A stretch of 64,000 nt of DNA from Leptospira sanjuanensis (GTDB lineage Bacteria > Spirochaetota > Leptospiria > Leptospirales > Leptospiraceae), in NCBI RefSeq assembly GCF_022267375.1, contig NZ_JAIZBH010000003.1, forward strand, positions 1-64,000. The letters are read 5' to 3'. Below the pieces are notes generated by a model that was not told the origin of the DNA, did no database searches, and saw nothing but the letters and a program-made list of their open reading frames with translations. Below, one piece after another: positions 8,040 to 16,214 of the stretch; position 1 is the first letter of the stretch, and each line of letters begins with the position of its first letter. Made by a program: the position numbers and the translations under genes.

Positions 8040-8645
8040 ATGATAAAACTGACAGTCACGGCATTTGCTTTGCTATTCGTCTCTCTATTTGTTTCCAATT
8101 GCGCGTTCTCGGAAGGTAGGATAAAGCCTAATTATCCTAATCCGATTTTAAACGAAAAAATAAAGTCAAAAACAACTTTGGTATTTCGTAAATCGGATGA
8201 TTCTCCGGTATCCATTATAGATGGGTTTAATCGGGAAGGTATTCGTAAGAACAGCCTAGGAATGGAAACTGCGAATATGTTTACGGATCCGAAGGGTCCG
8301 GATTTTATTAAGAATATTTTAACCTTGGAGCTAAAAAATTCAGGTATTGACGTGGTCGAGAATTCAAATTCAACGAACGTTCCGCAATTGGAGGTTGAAT
8401 TGATTCATATATTTATGGAACCGGAAGTTGGATTTTTCGCTGGAGATATTGTAACGATAATAGACGCGGATGTAATTCTAAAGAAGGGTGGGAAAGTTTA
8501 TAAAAGGAGATTTAAAGGAATCGGCGAATCCAGGACGATTGTTTGGGTGGATCACTTTTATGAAATATCTCTTAAAAAGTCTCTGGAAGATTTTGTTAAG
8601 AAATCGGTTCCAGAAATAATCAAAGTATTGAATGAGGAATCTTAA
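8040..8645 (+). CDS. YajG-like lipoprotein
   Basis: A 201-aa protein with signal peptide and lipobox (LFVSLFVSNC, Cys21). The body resembles the YajG/uncharacterised lipoprotein layout: a proposed beta strand TTLVFRKSDD, a FIKNILTLELKNSGIDVVE helix, and PQLEVELIHIF strand. Function in that family is unknown. AAGGAAAAC precedes the ATG. It is followed 17 bp later by a very small lipoprotein gene, so the two are probably cotranscribed. Confidence 0.65.
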   Translation: MIKLTVTAFALLFVSLFVSNCAFSEGRIKPNYPNPILNEKIKSKTTLVFRKSDDSPVSIIDGFNREGIRKNSLGMETANMFTDPKGPDFIKNILTLELKNSGIDVVENSNSTNVPQLEVELIHIFMEPEVGFFAGDIVTIIDADVILKKGGKVYKRRFKGIGESRTIVWVDHFYEISLKKSLEDFVKKSVPEIIKVLNEES

Positions 8646-8662
8646 TTTACGGAGAACGCAAA

Positions 8663-8818
8663 TTGAAATTTAGAAATATTGTCATCATTTTTATTTTATC
8701 ACAAATGCTATCTGGCTGTTTGTATCAATTGGTTTATATCGATAGAGTCGATCGAACAGAATCACATTGGACAGTCACAGAGGAAGAAAAGAAGGATCCT
8801 AAGAAAGTCAAAAAATAA
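8663..8818 (+). CDS. Very small lipoprotein (51 aa, TTG start)
   Basis: Starts at TTG 8663 behind GGAGA (8651-8655). The product has a classical lipoprotein signal (IVIIFILSQMLSGC, Cys19) and a 32-residue mature tail that ends in a Lys-rich stretch (EEEKKDPKKVKK). Too short for a folded domain, it may act as an envelope anchor or a partner of the YajG-like lipoprotein directly upstream. A shadow frame (8679-8900) covers the same DNA and is not coding. Confidence 0.65.
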   Translation: MKFRNIVIIFILSQMLSGCLYQLVYIDRVDRTESHWTVTEEEKKDPKKVKK

Positions 8819-8945
8819 ATCCATTTTCCAGAAATCTGGTAGATTTAAGAACTGGAGAGGCCGCCTTTCGCTTCCGAGAAGGGATAGTATGTTTCATTGA
8901 AATACTTACCAGAACATACACAATAATAAGGACAGTGTGAATCGC

Positions 8946-8970
8946 GACAGAATTACATATTATCGGAAGT
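8946..8970. repeat. Copy 1 of a 25-bp motif flanking the graspetide/SIR2 cassette
   Basis: GACAGAATTAC, then ATATTATCGGAAGT. The same motif with a 2-nt difference recurs at 12480-12503 in the same orientation. The two copies bracket the precursor peptide, ATP-grasp, membrane protein and SIR2 genes. Confidence 0.5.
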
Positions 8971-9091
8971 CGAAAAAGGCCAAAGTTAGTGTGCGAAAGA
9001 AGGGTATTTAGCGCCAAATTATTTTGAAGATCAAATTTCTTATGAGAATCAACCAATTTGCTCTTGTAATATAGTCTACTCCGCATCATAT

Positions 9092-9122
9092 TTGTAAGAA
9101 TATGACGGATATGGTATATAAT
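9092..9122 (+). promoter_or_regulatory. Candidate sigma70-type promoter for the precursor operon
   Basis: TTGTAA at 9092-9097 and a perfect TATAAT at 9117-9122, separated by 19 bp (slightly long). It lies 106 bp upstream of the preferred precursor start at 9229. Confidence 0.35.
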
Positions 9123-9228
9123 AGAAGCTTATCGCTTATTTGAAAATCGGTAATAACCTATTAGCCGAATGCCGAAATCAATTGTATTTATTGCAATCAA
9201 AGTAAATAACATTCATGGAGACAAATTA

Positions 9229-9429
9229 ATGAGATCAGAGCATCCGTTTATTTTAAGAAAGTTAAGTAGAGGCAATGTAAGAGAGCCAATTGAAATAAAT
9301 TACAATGTTGAAACTGAGACTGCTGATGAAAAGAGCTTATATTCTCATAATCATATTTTATTAACAGGTTCTTATATGACTGAGGCCAGAACAGATCCCA
9401 CGAATGACGAATTGACTGATCGTAGGTGA
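9229..9429 (+). CDS. Candidate graspetide precursor peptide (66 aa)
   Basis: Start chosen at ATG 9229 because GGAGAC lies 8 nt upstream. An in-frame ATG at 9169 would add 20 residues. Residues 1-26 form a leader-like segment (HPFILRKLSRG). The C-terminal 20 residues are packed with Thr and acidic residues (T47, T51-E52, T55-D56, T58, D60-E61, T63-D64), the pattern expected when an ATP-grasp ligase makes side-chain ester or amide crosslinks. It sits 20 bp upstream of such a ligase. There is no N-terminal export signal. The role is an inference from composition and context. Confidence 0.65.
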   Translation: MRSEHPFILRKLSRGNVREPIEINYNVETETADEKSLYSHNHILLTGSYMTEARTDPTNDELTDRR

Positions 9430-9449
9430 ATGCTTTATTGTGAAAGACA

Positions 9450-10409
9450 TTGATTTTAATTATATCAAATCGAACTGATTTAACTACTGATTTTGTCATA
9501 AGAAAATTACATAAATTGGGAAAAGAATATTTCCGATTTAATACAGATGAATTTCCTCAAAATGCGAAGGGTATTTTTTCAGTAAGTAATTATGAAAACG
9601 TTAAAGCTAAAATTCAGCTAATAGATAGAAATAAAGGAGTCGATTTCGGCTCAGTTAAATCTGTCTTGTATAGGCGACCTGTGCCTCCTGTAATTAGTAA
9701 TGCTATTACTGATGCTTCAGCCTTAAAATATGCTCAACATGAAAGTTATGAATTTATTCGAGGTCTCTGGTATTCAAGCGATGCATTCTGGGTTAGCGAC
9801 CCAGAATCAATATTTCGAGCCGAACATAAAATTGTGCAACTTAAGAAAGCTAAAAGTATTGGATTTCTTTTGCCGAAAACTCTTATTACCAATGACCCTT
9901 TTGAAGTTACGAAGTTTTTTGAGAATTCTAAACAGGATATAGTTATAAAATCCATTCATTCCGGATTTTACGAATCTTCAAACCCGGGCTTTATATTTAC
10001 AAGCCTAATTACTCGTGAAGATTTAGATGATATAGAAAGCTTATCTTTATGCCCTTCAATTTTTCAAGAAAGAATTAAAAAGAAAGCCGATATAAGATGT
10101 ACGATAGTTGGTGATAAAATATTTGCAGTTAAAATTACTATTGAAAGCAATTATATAGATTGGCGCGAATCTCCCTTGGAAAATATAAAATACATTAAGT
10201 TTCAATTAACGTCCGAACTTGAACAAAAATGTATAGAATTGCTTAGGCAACTAAATCTAAACTTTGGCACAATTGATTTTGTTCAAGATTTCAAAGGTGA
10301 TTTGTATTTTTTAGAAATCAATCCCAATGGTCAATGGGCTTGGTTAGAAGAAGAGTTAAATTTAAGTATTAGTGATGAAATAGCTCGACTGCTTTGTAAA
10401 AATGAATAA
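9450..10409 (+). CDS. MvdD/graspetide-type ATP-grasp ligase
   Basis: A 319-aa protein matching ATP-grasp peptide maturases of the microviridin MvdD/MvdC group. The N-terminal domain begins MILIISNRTDLTTD, and LYRRPVPP (73-80) is a signature of this group. The ATP-grasp core includes KSIHSGF (167-173) and the Mg-binding end FLEINPNGQWAWLE (287-300). Family members activate Asp/Glu carboxylates of a precursor and join them to Ser/Thr or Lys. The TTG start at 9450 fits the family N-terminus. It overlaps the next gene by 8 bp. Confidence 0.82.
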   Translation: MILIISNRTDLTTDFVIRKLHKLGKEYFRFNTDEFPQNAKGIFSVSNYENVKAKIQLIDRNKGVDFGSVKSVLYRRPVPPVISNAITDASALKYAQHESYEFIRGLWYSSDAFWVSDPESIFRAEHKIVQLKKAKSIGFLLPKTLITNDPFEVTKFFENSKQDIVIKSIHSGFYESSNPGFIFTSLITREDLDDIESLSLCPSIFQERIKKKADIRCTIVGDKIFAVKITIESNYIDWRESPLENIKYIKFQLTSELEQKCIELLRQLNLNFGTIDFVQDFKGDLYFLEINPNGQWAWLEEELNLSISDEIARLLCKNE

Positions 10410-11217
10410 AGTTATAAAATTAATTACCAAAACTAAATCAAAGATTTGTTTAAATGGAGATTGGCTCTTTGTAACTGAATCGCCAGTTGGAAAAACTAAA
10501 GATTCTGATATTTCGCTAGGATATCGAAATAATGAAATTAATTATAAGAAGATAAAAATTTTAGATCAGAAAAAATTAGAAGTGATGCACCATGATGCAA
10601 AGGAATTTTATAATAACACTATAGATAGGATGAATGTTACCCGAGACAAGGCCAAAGTATTTCTCAGTGCATCTTCATTCGTTTCGGCCGTTATTATGGG
10701 AATATTTGGACAATTGGCGACTTTAAAAGAGCAAATGCCTAATTGGTTAATAATTATTATTTCAGTTTTTTTTCTATTATCAACTATACATCTAATACGG
10801 TCTTTGTATCTCACAGCTAAGTCGATTACCCGTGAACAGTTTATTGCAATCCCCCCGTCAAGTATAATCGTTGAAGATTCTCGAGGTTACTTAACTTCTA
10901 AATATTATAAGGAAATGATTGCGAATTATATTGCCTATGCAATACAAACTCAAGACTACATACGAAATAGAAATAATAGTATTATACTTGGTCAACATTC
11001 ATTTCTTTACGGACTATTTTACTTTTCAATTTCCGTTTTCGGGTTAATTCTATCATTACATTTTAAAAATAATGTTCAGAAAAGCAATATATTTGAATCT
11101 TGCTATTTAACTGAAGCTCTCTCTGACCTCGAACATACACAGCAATCTAAAAAATTAAAAAAAAATAAAATAGTCCGTAAAGAAATTCATTGTTATAGGC
11201 CAAATAATAAGGGCTGA
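10402..11217 (+). CDS. Membrane protein coupled to the ATP-grasp ligase
   Basis: A 271-aa protein with three predicted membrane helices at about 85-105, 114-134 and 199-220, a soluble N-terminus (residues 1-80) and a basic C-terminal tail. Its start overlaps the ligase stop (8 bp), which implies coupled translation. There is no ABC transporter or peptidase motif. It loosely resembles small transmembrane effectors of bacterial conflict systems (SLATT-like), but that is a guess. Roles in export of, or response to, the modified peptide are possible. Confidence 0.6.
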   Translation: MNKVIKLITKTKSKICLNGDWLFVTESPVGKTKDSDISLGYRNNEINYKKIKILDQKKLEVMHHDAKEFYNNTIDRMNVTRDKAKVFLSASSFVSAVIMGIFGQLATLKEQMPNWLIIIISVFFLLSTIHLIRSLYLTAKSITREQFIAIPPSSIIVEDSRGYLTSKYYKEMIANYIAYAIQTQDYIRNRNNSIILGQHSFLYGLFYFSISVFGLILSLHFKNNVQKSNIFESCYLTEALSDLEHTQQSKKLKKNKIVRKEIHCYRPNNKG

Positions 11218-11319
11218 TTTTATGAAAGTTGAACACGTTGCGTTTTTGAGATTTATTTATATTGGAAACGAAAAGAACCCTATATTTAAAAGCAGAGTAA
11301 ATTATTAAGTATAGTTAAT

Positions 11320-12381
11320 ATGAATAATATTGTCACATTTGTTTTAGGAGCTGGGTTTAGTTATTCATTTGATAATTCGTTTCCTCTTGCGAATGAGTTG
11401 TTATCTGAAGCGAAAAAGAAAAATCTTATAGCAGATGATTTTCGAGGGAAGCTACTTGTTGATTATATAAATGGATACTTTGGAGAAGTTTGGGAGAATG
11501 TTAATTTTGAAAAAGTAGCAACATTTTTACATAGCTCACCATTTTCATTGGAAGGAGAAAATACCGCAATTTATTCGATTATTTTTGATGAATTAATTAG
11601 CCTCATTACATCTTCAATCGTTAATAAACAAATATCTCAATCGATTTCAAATGGAACTCATAAGAATTCGGAAATTCTAGAAAAATTAATACGTTATATT
11701 GTGCGAAGCGATGCGCAAATTGTTACTACAAATTATGATTTGATAATGGACAATATGCTCTTTAGATCAGGAAACTGGTTCCCGGGAACAGGCTATGGTC
11801 CCTTGATGGATCCTGTTCCACACATTGTAAGGAATATAGAACGCCAATACAAAAGTTCGAATTATTATCAGGAGTCGAGAATAAAATTGCTCAAGTTACA
11901 CGGCTCTCTGAATTGGGCTGTTCCAGTTCATCAAGCTCCTTGGAAAATGAATGAATGTTATTTGAATCCACCAAATACAGAGGGGAGTCTTTCGTGGTTA
12001 GATGCTACTCAAACTGCGTTCTTTCGGGAAAGCATAGGAATGAATTGGCCTTATATTCCTTATATTATCCCGCCTGTTTTTGGAAAAAAATTGGATTCAA
12101 AAATTGTCCATGATATTTGGTACAGAGCGACTTATAGAATGAAATTTAGTACAAAAGTTTATATTATTGGTTATTCCTTCCCTGAATCAGATCTCCTTTT
12201 TGAGCGTATGCTAAGGGACGCCGGCAGTACGGGGTTTATGAATCAAACGAAAGAAATGCACATTGTCAATAAAAACATCGATGAGAAATTGAAATTAAGA
12301 ATTAAAAATATATTTCATAATGTGAATGTAGAATATCATGAGTCAGATGCAATGGAATTTATCACTAGCACATTTGATTGA
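11320..12381 (+). CDS. SIR2-family NAD-dependent effector
   Basis: A 353-aa SIR2-like protein. GAGFSYSF (10-17) is the NAD-binding loop, TTNYD (136-140) supplies the conserved Asn and Asp, KLHGSLNW (192-199) holds the catalytic His194, and VYIIGYSFPESD is the C-terminal Rossmann motif. There is no zinc ribbon, as in defence-type SIR2 NADases that deplete NAD on phage infection. It is stand-alone, with no Argonaute or SLOG partner beside it. It lies between the graspetide-like genes and a toxin-antitoxin pair. A protein deacylase is less likely. Confidence 0.8.
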   Translation: MNNIVTFVLGAGFSYSFDNSFPLANELLSEAKKKNLIADDFRGKLLVDYINGYFGEVWENVNFEKVATFLHSSPFSLEGENTAIYSIIFDELISLITSSIVNKQISQSISNGTHKNSEILEKLIRYIVRSDAQIVTTNYDLIMDNMLFRSGNWFPGTGYGPLMDPVPHIVRNIERQYKSSNYYQESRIKLLKLHGSLNWAVPVHQAPWKMNECYLNPPNTEGSLSWLDATQTAFFRESIGMNWPYIPYIIPPVFGKKLDSKIVHDIWYRATYRMKFSTKVYIIGYSFPESDLLFERMLRDAGSTGFMNQTKEMHIVNKNIDEKLKLRIKNIFHNVNVEYHESDAMEFITSTFD

Positions 12382-12479
12382 TAAATTTTGAAAAGTTACA
12401 TCATGACTCTGTGTTGAACAAATACCATTGTTTAAATAAGGCGTATAGTGGTAAGTATAATGAGACATAATCTGTATGA

Positions 12480-12503
12480 GACAGAATTACCATTATCGGA
12501 AGT
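12480..12503. repeat. Copy 2 of the motif flanking the graspetide/SIR2 cassette
   Basis: GACAGAATTAC, then CATTATCGGAAGT, matching 8946-8970 with a two-base change and indel. It lies 98 bp after the SIR2 gene and 81 bp before the HigB toxin. Confidence 0.5.
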
Positions 12504-12584
12504 TAAGCAAACAAATGTTTATATGTGATTCCCCCGCGCGCTTTTTCCAATTGACATGTCCGTGTGTAACATTATAGTGTTACT

Positions 12585-12983
12585 ATGCGAAAATCAAAAA
12601 ATTTAGAATATTCCGTTTATCAGGGCCAAGAATTTTCAATCGAGTGGTATTACGATTCGAAAAATAAATCCCCCGCTCTTGAGTATTTTGAAACCCTTAC
12701 GGACGACGAAAAAGAGAACTTATTAGTCTTAGTTAAAATTTTTGGCGATCGGGGGAAAATTTTCAACACTGAAAAATTTCGGAATGAAGGTGATAAAATA
12801 TTTGCATTTAAGCCAAAGCCTAATAGATTTCTTTGTTTTTTTGCTGAAGGGAAAAAGATTATTATCACGAACGGATTCTATAAAAATCAGAATAAATTGC
12901 CTCCGACGGAAAAGGAGCGCGCGCTAACCTATCGGAAAGAATATTTAAGGAGGATTAAGGAAGGTATCTATTATGAAAAATAA
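12585..12983 (+). CDS. HigB/Gp49-like RelE-superfamily toxin
   Basis: A 132-aa protein of the phage-derived Gp49/HigB-like group: WYYDSKNKSPALEYFETLTDDEK, then FRNEGDKIFAFKPKPNRFLCFFAEGKKIIITNGFYKNQNKLPPTEKERA. The core FAFKP...R.L.F....I...GF.K follows the RelE-type mRNA interferase fold. The HTH antitoxin gene overlaps it by 11 bp on the 3' side. This toxin-first order is typical of HigBA, where the antitoxin represses the operon. Confidence 0.85.
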   Translation: MRKSKNLEYSVYQGQEFSIEWYYDSKNKSPALEYFETLTDDEKENLLVLVKIFGDRGKIFNTEKFRNEGDKIFAFKPKPNRFLCFFAEGKKIIITNGFYKNQNKLPPTEKERALTYRKEYLRRIKEGIYYEK

Positions 12984-13269
12984 ATCTACGATCGAACGCG
13001 TTCTTCAAGATCCGAAGAAACGTAAAAGTTTTGAAAAAAAATACCGAGAATTTTTGCTTTCAGAGTTAATTTCTGAACTCATGGAAATTGAAAAAGTTTC
13101 TGTTCGTAAGTTGGCGAGTATGACTAAACTATCACCGACTGTAATCCAAGAAATGAAAACCGGCAAGAGAGAAAACCCCACTTTTGAAAGTTTAACTAAA
13201 TTGATTGGAGCATTAGGTGGCGAGATTGTTTTTAAAAAAGGTAAAAAGGAGCTCGCTCAAGTTCCGTAA
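12973..13269 (+). CDS. HigA-like HTH antitoxin
   Basis: A 98-aa XRE-type protein. The N-terminal 35 residues are charged and helical, and the HTH lies at about residues 36-85 (VSVRKLASMTKLSPTVIQEMKTGKRENPTFESLTKLIGALGG). It overlaps the toxin gene by 11 bp. Expected roles are to neutralise the upstream toxin and repress the operon. Confidence 0.85.
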   Translation: MKNKSTIERVLQDPKKRKSFEKKYREFLLSELISELMEIEKVSVRKLASMTKLSPTVIQEMKTGKRENPTFESLTKLIGALGGEIVFKKGKKELAQVP

Positions 13270-13286
13270 TAAGATCAAAATATTAA

Positions 13287-13325
13287 GAACTGCGTTGCGG
13301 TCGGAAATATTATGACTATCATTAA
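13287..13325 (+). pseudogene. Possible remnant of a second HigB C-terminus
   Basis: After an in-frame stop, this stretch reads ELRCGRKYYDYH and ends in TAA. Typical HigB toxins end in a VEIVDYH-like tail and are followed at once by HigA. A complete HigA gene starts 20 bp later. The match is only a few residues long, so the call is tentative. Confidence 0.25.
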
Positions 13326-13344
13326 AAATTCATGAGTTATACTG

Positions 13345-13608
13345 ATGGTAAAAATTATAAACCCACCACCAGGGGAAATTCTTGGTGATATTTTAAAAGA
13401 AATGGAGATCTCAGCGTATCGATTAGCCAAAGAGACAGGTGTCTCATCTTCAAACATTTATGCAATAATTTCAGGGAAGCGAGAAATATCCGCAGAGGTA
13501 TCGGCAAGATTTGGACGGTTCTTTGAACAGTCGGATACTTTTTGGCTTAATCTGCAAAACGAATTTGATTTAAGGAATATATATAGCACGATAGAGAAAA
13601 TGGACTAA
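13345..13608 (+). CDS. Orphan HigA-family antitoxin
   Basis: An 87-aa protein with the HigA/VapI signature: NPPPGEILGDILKEMEISAYRLAKETGVSSSNIYAIISGKREISAEVSARFGRFFEQSDTFWLNLQN. These proteins bind their operon and a HigB toxin. No intact toxin gene lies upstream, only a 39-bp possible remnant. It may now serve as a solitary repressor or be left from toxin loss. Confidence 0.85.
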   Translation: MVKIINPPPGEILGDILKEMEISAYRLAKETGVSSSNIYAIISGKREISAEVSARFGRFFEQSDTFWLNLQNEFDLRNIYSTIEKMD

Positions 13609-13898
13609 AAGGAATTGAAACTTACTAAGAAATAGTATAATGGGAAATACTACTAAGAGTTATCAAATTACATTCCTTCTAAGCCTACTTCGCTTAGTTC
13701 GTTACTTTTCATGAAAATATTCCTTATCTAAGAAAACACCATCTCCTATTAAAATATTTATTGCGCCGTAAGATTAAGTATGAATTAAGCTTTTAAGCTT
13801 TGATTACAGATCGTTAAAATACATTGTATATTTGATTTATTATATCGAGTTATCTATACATTCAGGTGCTGAAATTATGGATTCAGCTTAAAAATGAA
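13609..13898. other. Intergenic region before the nuclease-STAND gene
   Basis: 290 bp, AT-rich, with several TATAAT-like words (for example TAGTATAAT near 13635). It contains an alternative GTG start at 13866 for the following gene. No other gene or repeat is visible. Confidence 0.4.
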
Positions 13899-16148
13899 AT
13901 GAATTATAGTTTTGAAACAATCAATGATAAAGAATTCGAAATTCTCGCAATTGATATTTTATCAAGGTATTTTGATGCGCGGATAGAAAGATTTAAAGAG
14001 GGAAAGGATCATGGTGTTGATGGAAGATTTTATAAATCAGGACATGATGAAATTGTAATACAATGTAAACACTATTATAAATCTGGATTTAAACAACTTT
14101 ACCAAAAGTTGAAATCTACTGAATTAAATTCAATACATAAATTGAATCCTAAAAGATACATACTTTTAACTTCAGTCCCCCTCTCTAGACAGAACAAGAT
14201 AGAAATATTTAAGTTACTATCCCCTTATTTAAAAAGTGAATCGGATATATATGGCAACGAGGATATAAATGACTTATTGTCCAAATACTCAGAAATTGAA
14301 AAGAAACATTATAAATTATGGATTAGCAGCACAACTGTACTTCAAAGTATATTAAATAATTCAATCACTGGAAGAAGTAAAAATAAACTACAAGAAATAT
14401 ATCAAAGTGTACCCAAATATGCTGAGACAAAGGATCACTCTGAAGCATTAAAGAAATTAGCCAAAACCAGGGTGCTAATACTTACTGGTGTAGCCGGTAT
14501 AGGAAAGACTACGTTAGCAGATCAAATTAGTTTGTATTTTGTCAAAATGGGCTATGAATTTATTTACATAGATCAAGCAATAAATGAAGCAGAAAGTGTT
14601 TACTTTGAGGACAAAAGGCAAATCTTCTATTTTGACGATTTTTTAGGCAGGAATTATTTAGAGGCATTAGAGAGAAAAGAAGATTCAAGAATATTAAATT
14701 TCATTAACAGAGTCAGACGTAGCAAAGACAAAATATTCATCTTAACCTCGCGGACGGTAATTCTAAAGCAAGGTAAAGAGCTAAGTGATTTGTTTCGCAT
14801 TGATAATATTGGAAAAAATGAATATGAGCTTCGAATAAATAATTATTCCTTGATGGATAAGGCAAAAATATTATATAACCATATTTGGTATAACCTGTTG
14901 AATTCTGATTTTATAACTGAGCTCTATAATAATTTAAGATATTTGCAAATCATCAAACACAAGAATTTTAATCCGAGGCTCATCTCATTTATCACTGACT
15001 CCCATCGGGTTCATAATGTAAAGAAAGAACTTTACTGGAATTACATTCAAAAAATGCTGAATAATCCAAAGTATATTTGGGAAGACGTATTTAACCATCA
15101 ATTAGATGAAATCTCGCGCTTTATTCCTTACTTAATTACGTTTAATGGAGGGGATATTGGAGAATCCAATTTGCGAAGTGCATTCTTTAGAATATCTAAT
15201 TTGGAAAAATTGCATAGTAGGATATCTTCAGACACTAATTTTGAAAAAACAATTAGAATAACGATGGGGACGGTAATAAATAGGACTATTGGAGTATTTG
15301 GAAATATAAAATATGAATTGTACAATCCGTCTGTATCGGACTATGTTTTAGAAAGATTAAGAGATAATTCTGAATTATTGATTTATGTATTTCGCTCACT
15401 CCATACTGTAGATTCTATACTTACCCTGTTTAATTTATATTCATCGGGAAAAATTGATTCGAAAACGATCAACTCAGTGTTAGACGAGCTAATCATAAAT
15501 TGCGATTTAAAATCTGAAATTGACTACACCGCTTTTTTATATTCGATGATTATACAAAAAGGATTTACATATCTACTTAAAAATAAGGCGTCGTTATGTG
15601 TTATCGAGAAATTGTGCAGGGAAGACATACGCGACTTATATAATAAGGTAGTAATTATGTCTTTTGCCATCGATCAGAATATTATAACTGGAACGGGAAT
15701 GGCAGATTTAGTATTTTATGAGAGGTATATCGATGAATATGAACATCCAGATGACCTGAATGTGCTAATGAAAATATTAAGAAAAATATATATTCATGAT
15801 ATGGAAAAATATTGGGAAAAGATAAAAAATAAAATATTTGAAAGTTATTCAAATAATATAACAGAAATTGTATTAGATAATGAAGTGCTTATTGATTTTA
15901 GAGATGATGATGAGATCGATGATGCGATACAAAACGTTACTAAATTTATAAAAGATGAAATACAGATATTAGGAATTGATTTTGATATTGATAAAATCAA
16001 TAAACTCGTCTCCAAGTGTAATTATGAAGAAATTATTGAAAAAAATATGAATTATAGAGCGCAAGATGAATTATTTAACGAAAATAATTCGGATGAAACT
16101 ATAGATTATTCTGACGCCAATATCATTGATCTTTTTGAAAGAACATAA
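13899..16148 (+). CDS. Mrr-like nuclease fused to a STAND NTPase (defence protein)
   Basis: A 749-aa protein. Residues 1-110 form a PD-(D/E)xK nuclease of the Mrr type: FETINDKEFEILAIDIL, catalytic Asp41 (DHGVDG) and Q-C-K at 55-57. Residues 180-330 form an nSTAND3-type NTPase: Walker A GVAGIGKT (197-204), Walker B FYFDD (243-247), sensor ILTSR. A long helical C-terminus probably senses the trigger. Family members are antiphage systems in which recognition of a phage protein activates DNA cleavage. ATG 13899 is preferred because homologues begin here, and GTG 13866 is the alternative. Confidence 0.78.
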   Translation: MNYSFETINDKEFEILAIDILSRYFDARIERFKEGKDHGVDGRFYKSGHDEIVIQCKHYYKSGFKQLYQKLKSTELNSIHKLNPKRYILLTSVPLSRQNKIEIFKLLSPYLKSESDIYGNEDINDLLSKYSEIEKKHYKLWISSTTVLQSILNNSITGRSKNKLQEIYQSVPKYAETKDHSEALKKLAKTRVLILTGVAGIGKTTLADQISLYFVKMGYEFIYIDQAINEAESVYFEDKRQIFYFDDFLGRNYLEALERKEDSRILNFINRVRRSKDKIFILTSRTVILKQGKELSDLFRIDNIGKNEYELRINNYSLMDKAKILYNHIWYNLLNSDFITELYNNLRYLQIIKHKNFNPRLISFITDSHRVHNVKKELYWNYIQKMLNNPKYIWEDVFNHQLDEISRFIPYLITFNGGDIGESNLRSAFFRISNLEKLHSRISSDTNFEKTIRITMGTVINRTIGVFGNIKYELYNPSVSDYVLERLRDNSELLIYVFRSLHTVDSILTLFNLYSSGKIDSKTINSVLDELIINCDLKSEIDYTAFLYSMIIQKGFTYLLKNKASLCVIEKLCREDIRDLYNKVVIMSFAIDQNIITGTGMADLVFYERYIDEYEHPDDLNVLMKILRKIYIHDMEKYWEKIKNKIFESYSNNITEIVLDNEVLIDFRDDDEIDDAIQNVTKFIKDEIQILGIDFDIDKINKLVSKCNYEEIIEKNMNYRAQDELFNENNSDETIDYSDANIIDLFERT

Positions 16149-16214
16149 ATGGCATTAACGGAAGTACCCTGTTGCATCACATAAGAATCTACTCCAAGCC
16201 ATGAAATTATAAAT

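Larger units (their letters stand above)
8819..9228. other. Intergenic region before the graspetide-like cluster
   Basis: About 410 bp with no gene I can support. It contains one copy of a 25-bp motif shared with 12480-12503, and a plausible sigma70-type promoter at 9092-9122. A longer in-frame start for the precursor exists at ATG 9169, but the better ribosome site is at 9229. Confidence 0.5.

Noticed and set aside
8679..8900. 73-codon plus-strand ORF
   Set aside because: Shadow of the small lipoprotein gene at 8663-8818.
12742..12927. Extra frames inside the HigB toxin gene
   Set aside because: Shadows of the toxin reading frame.
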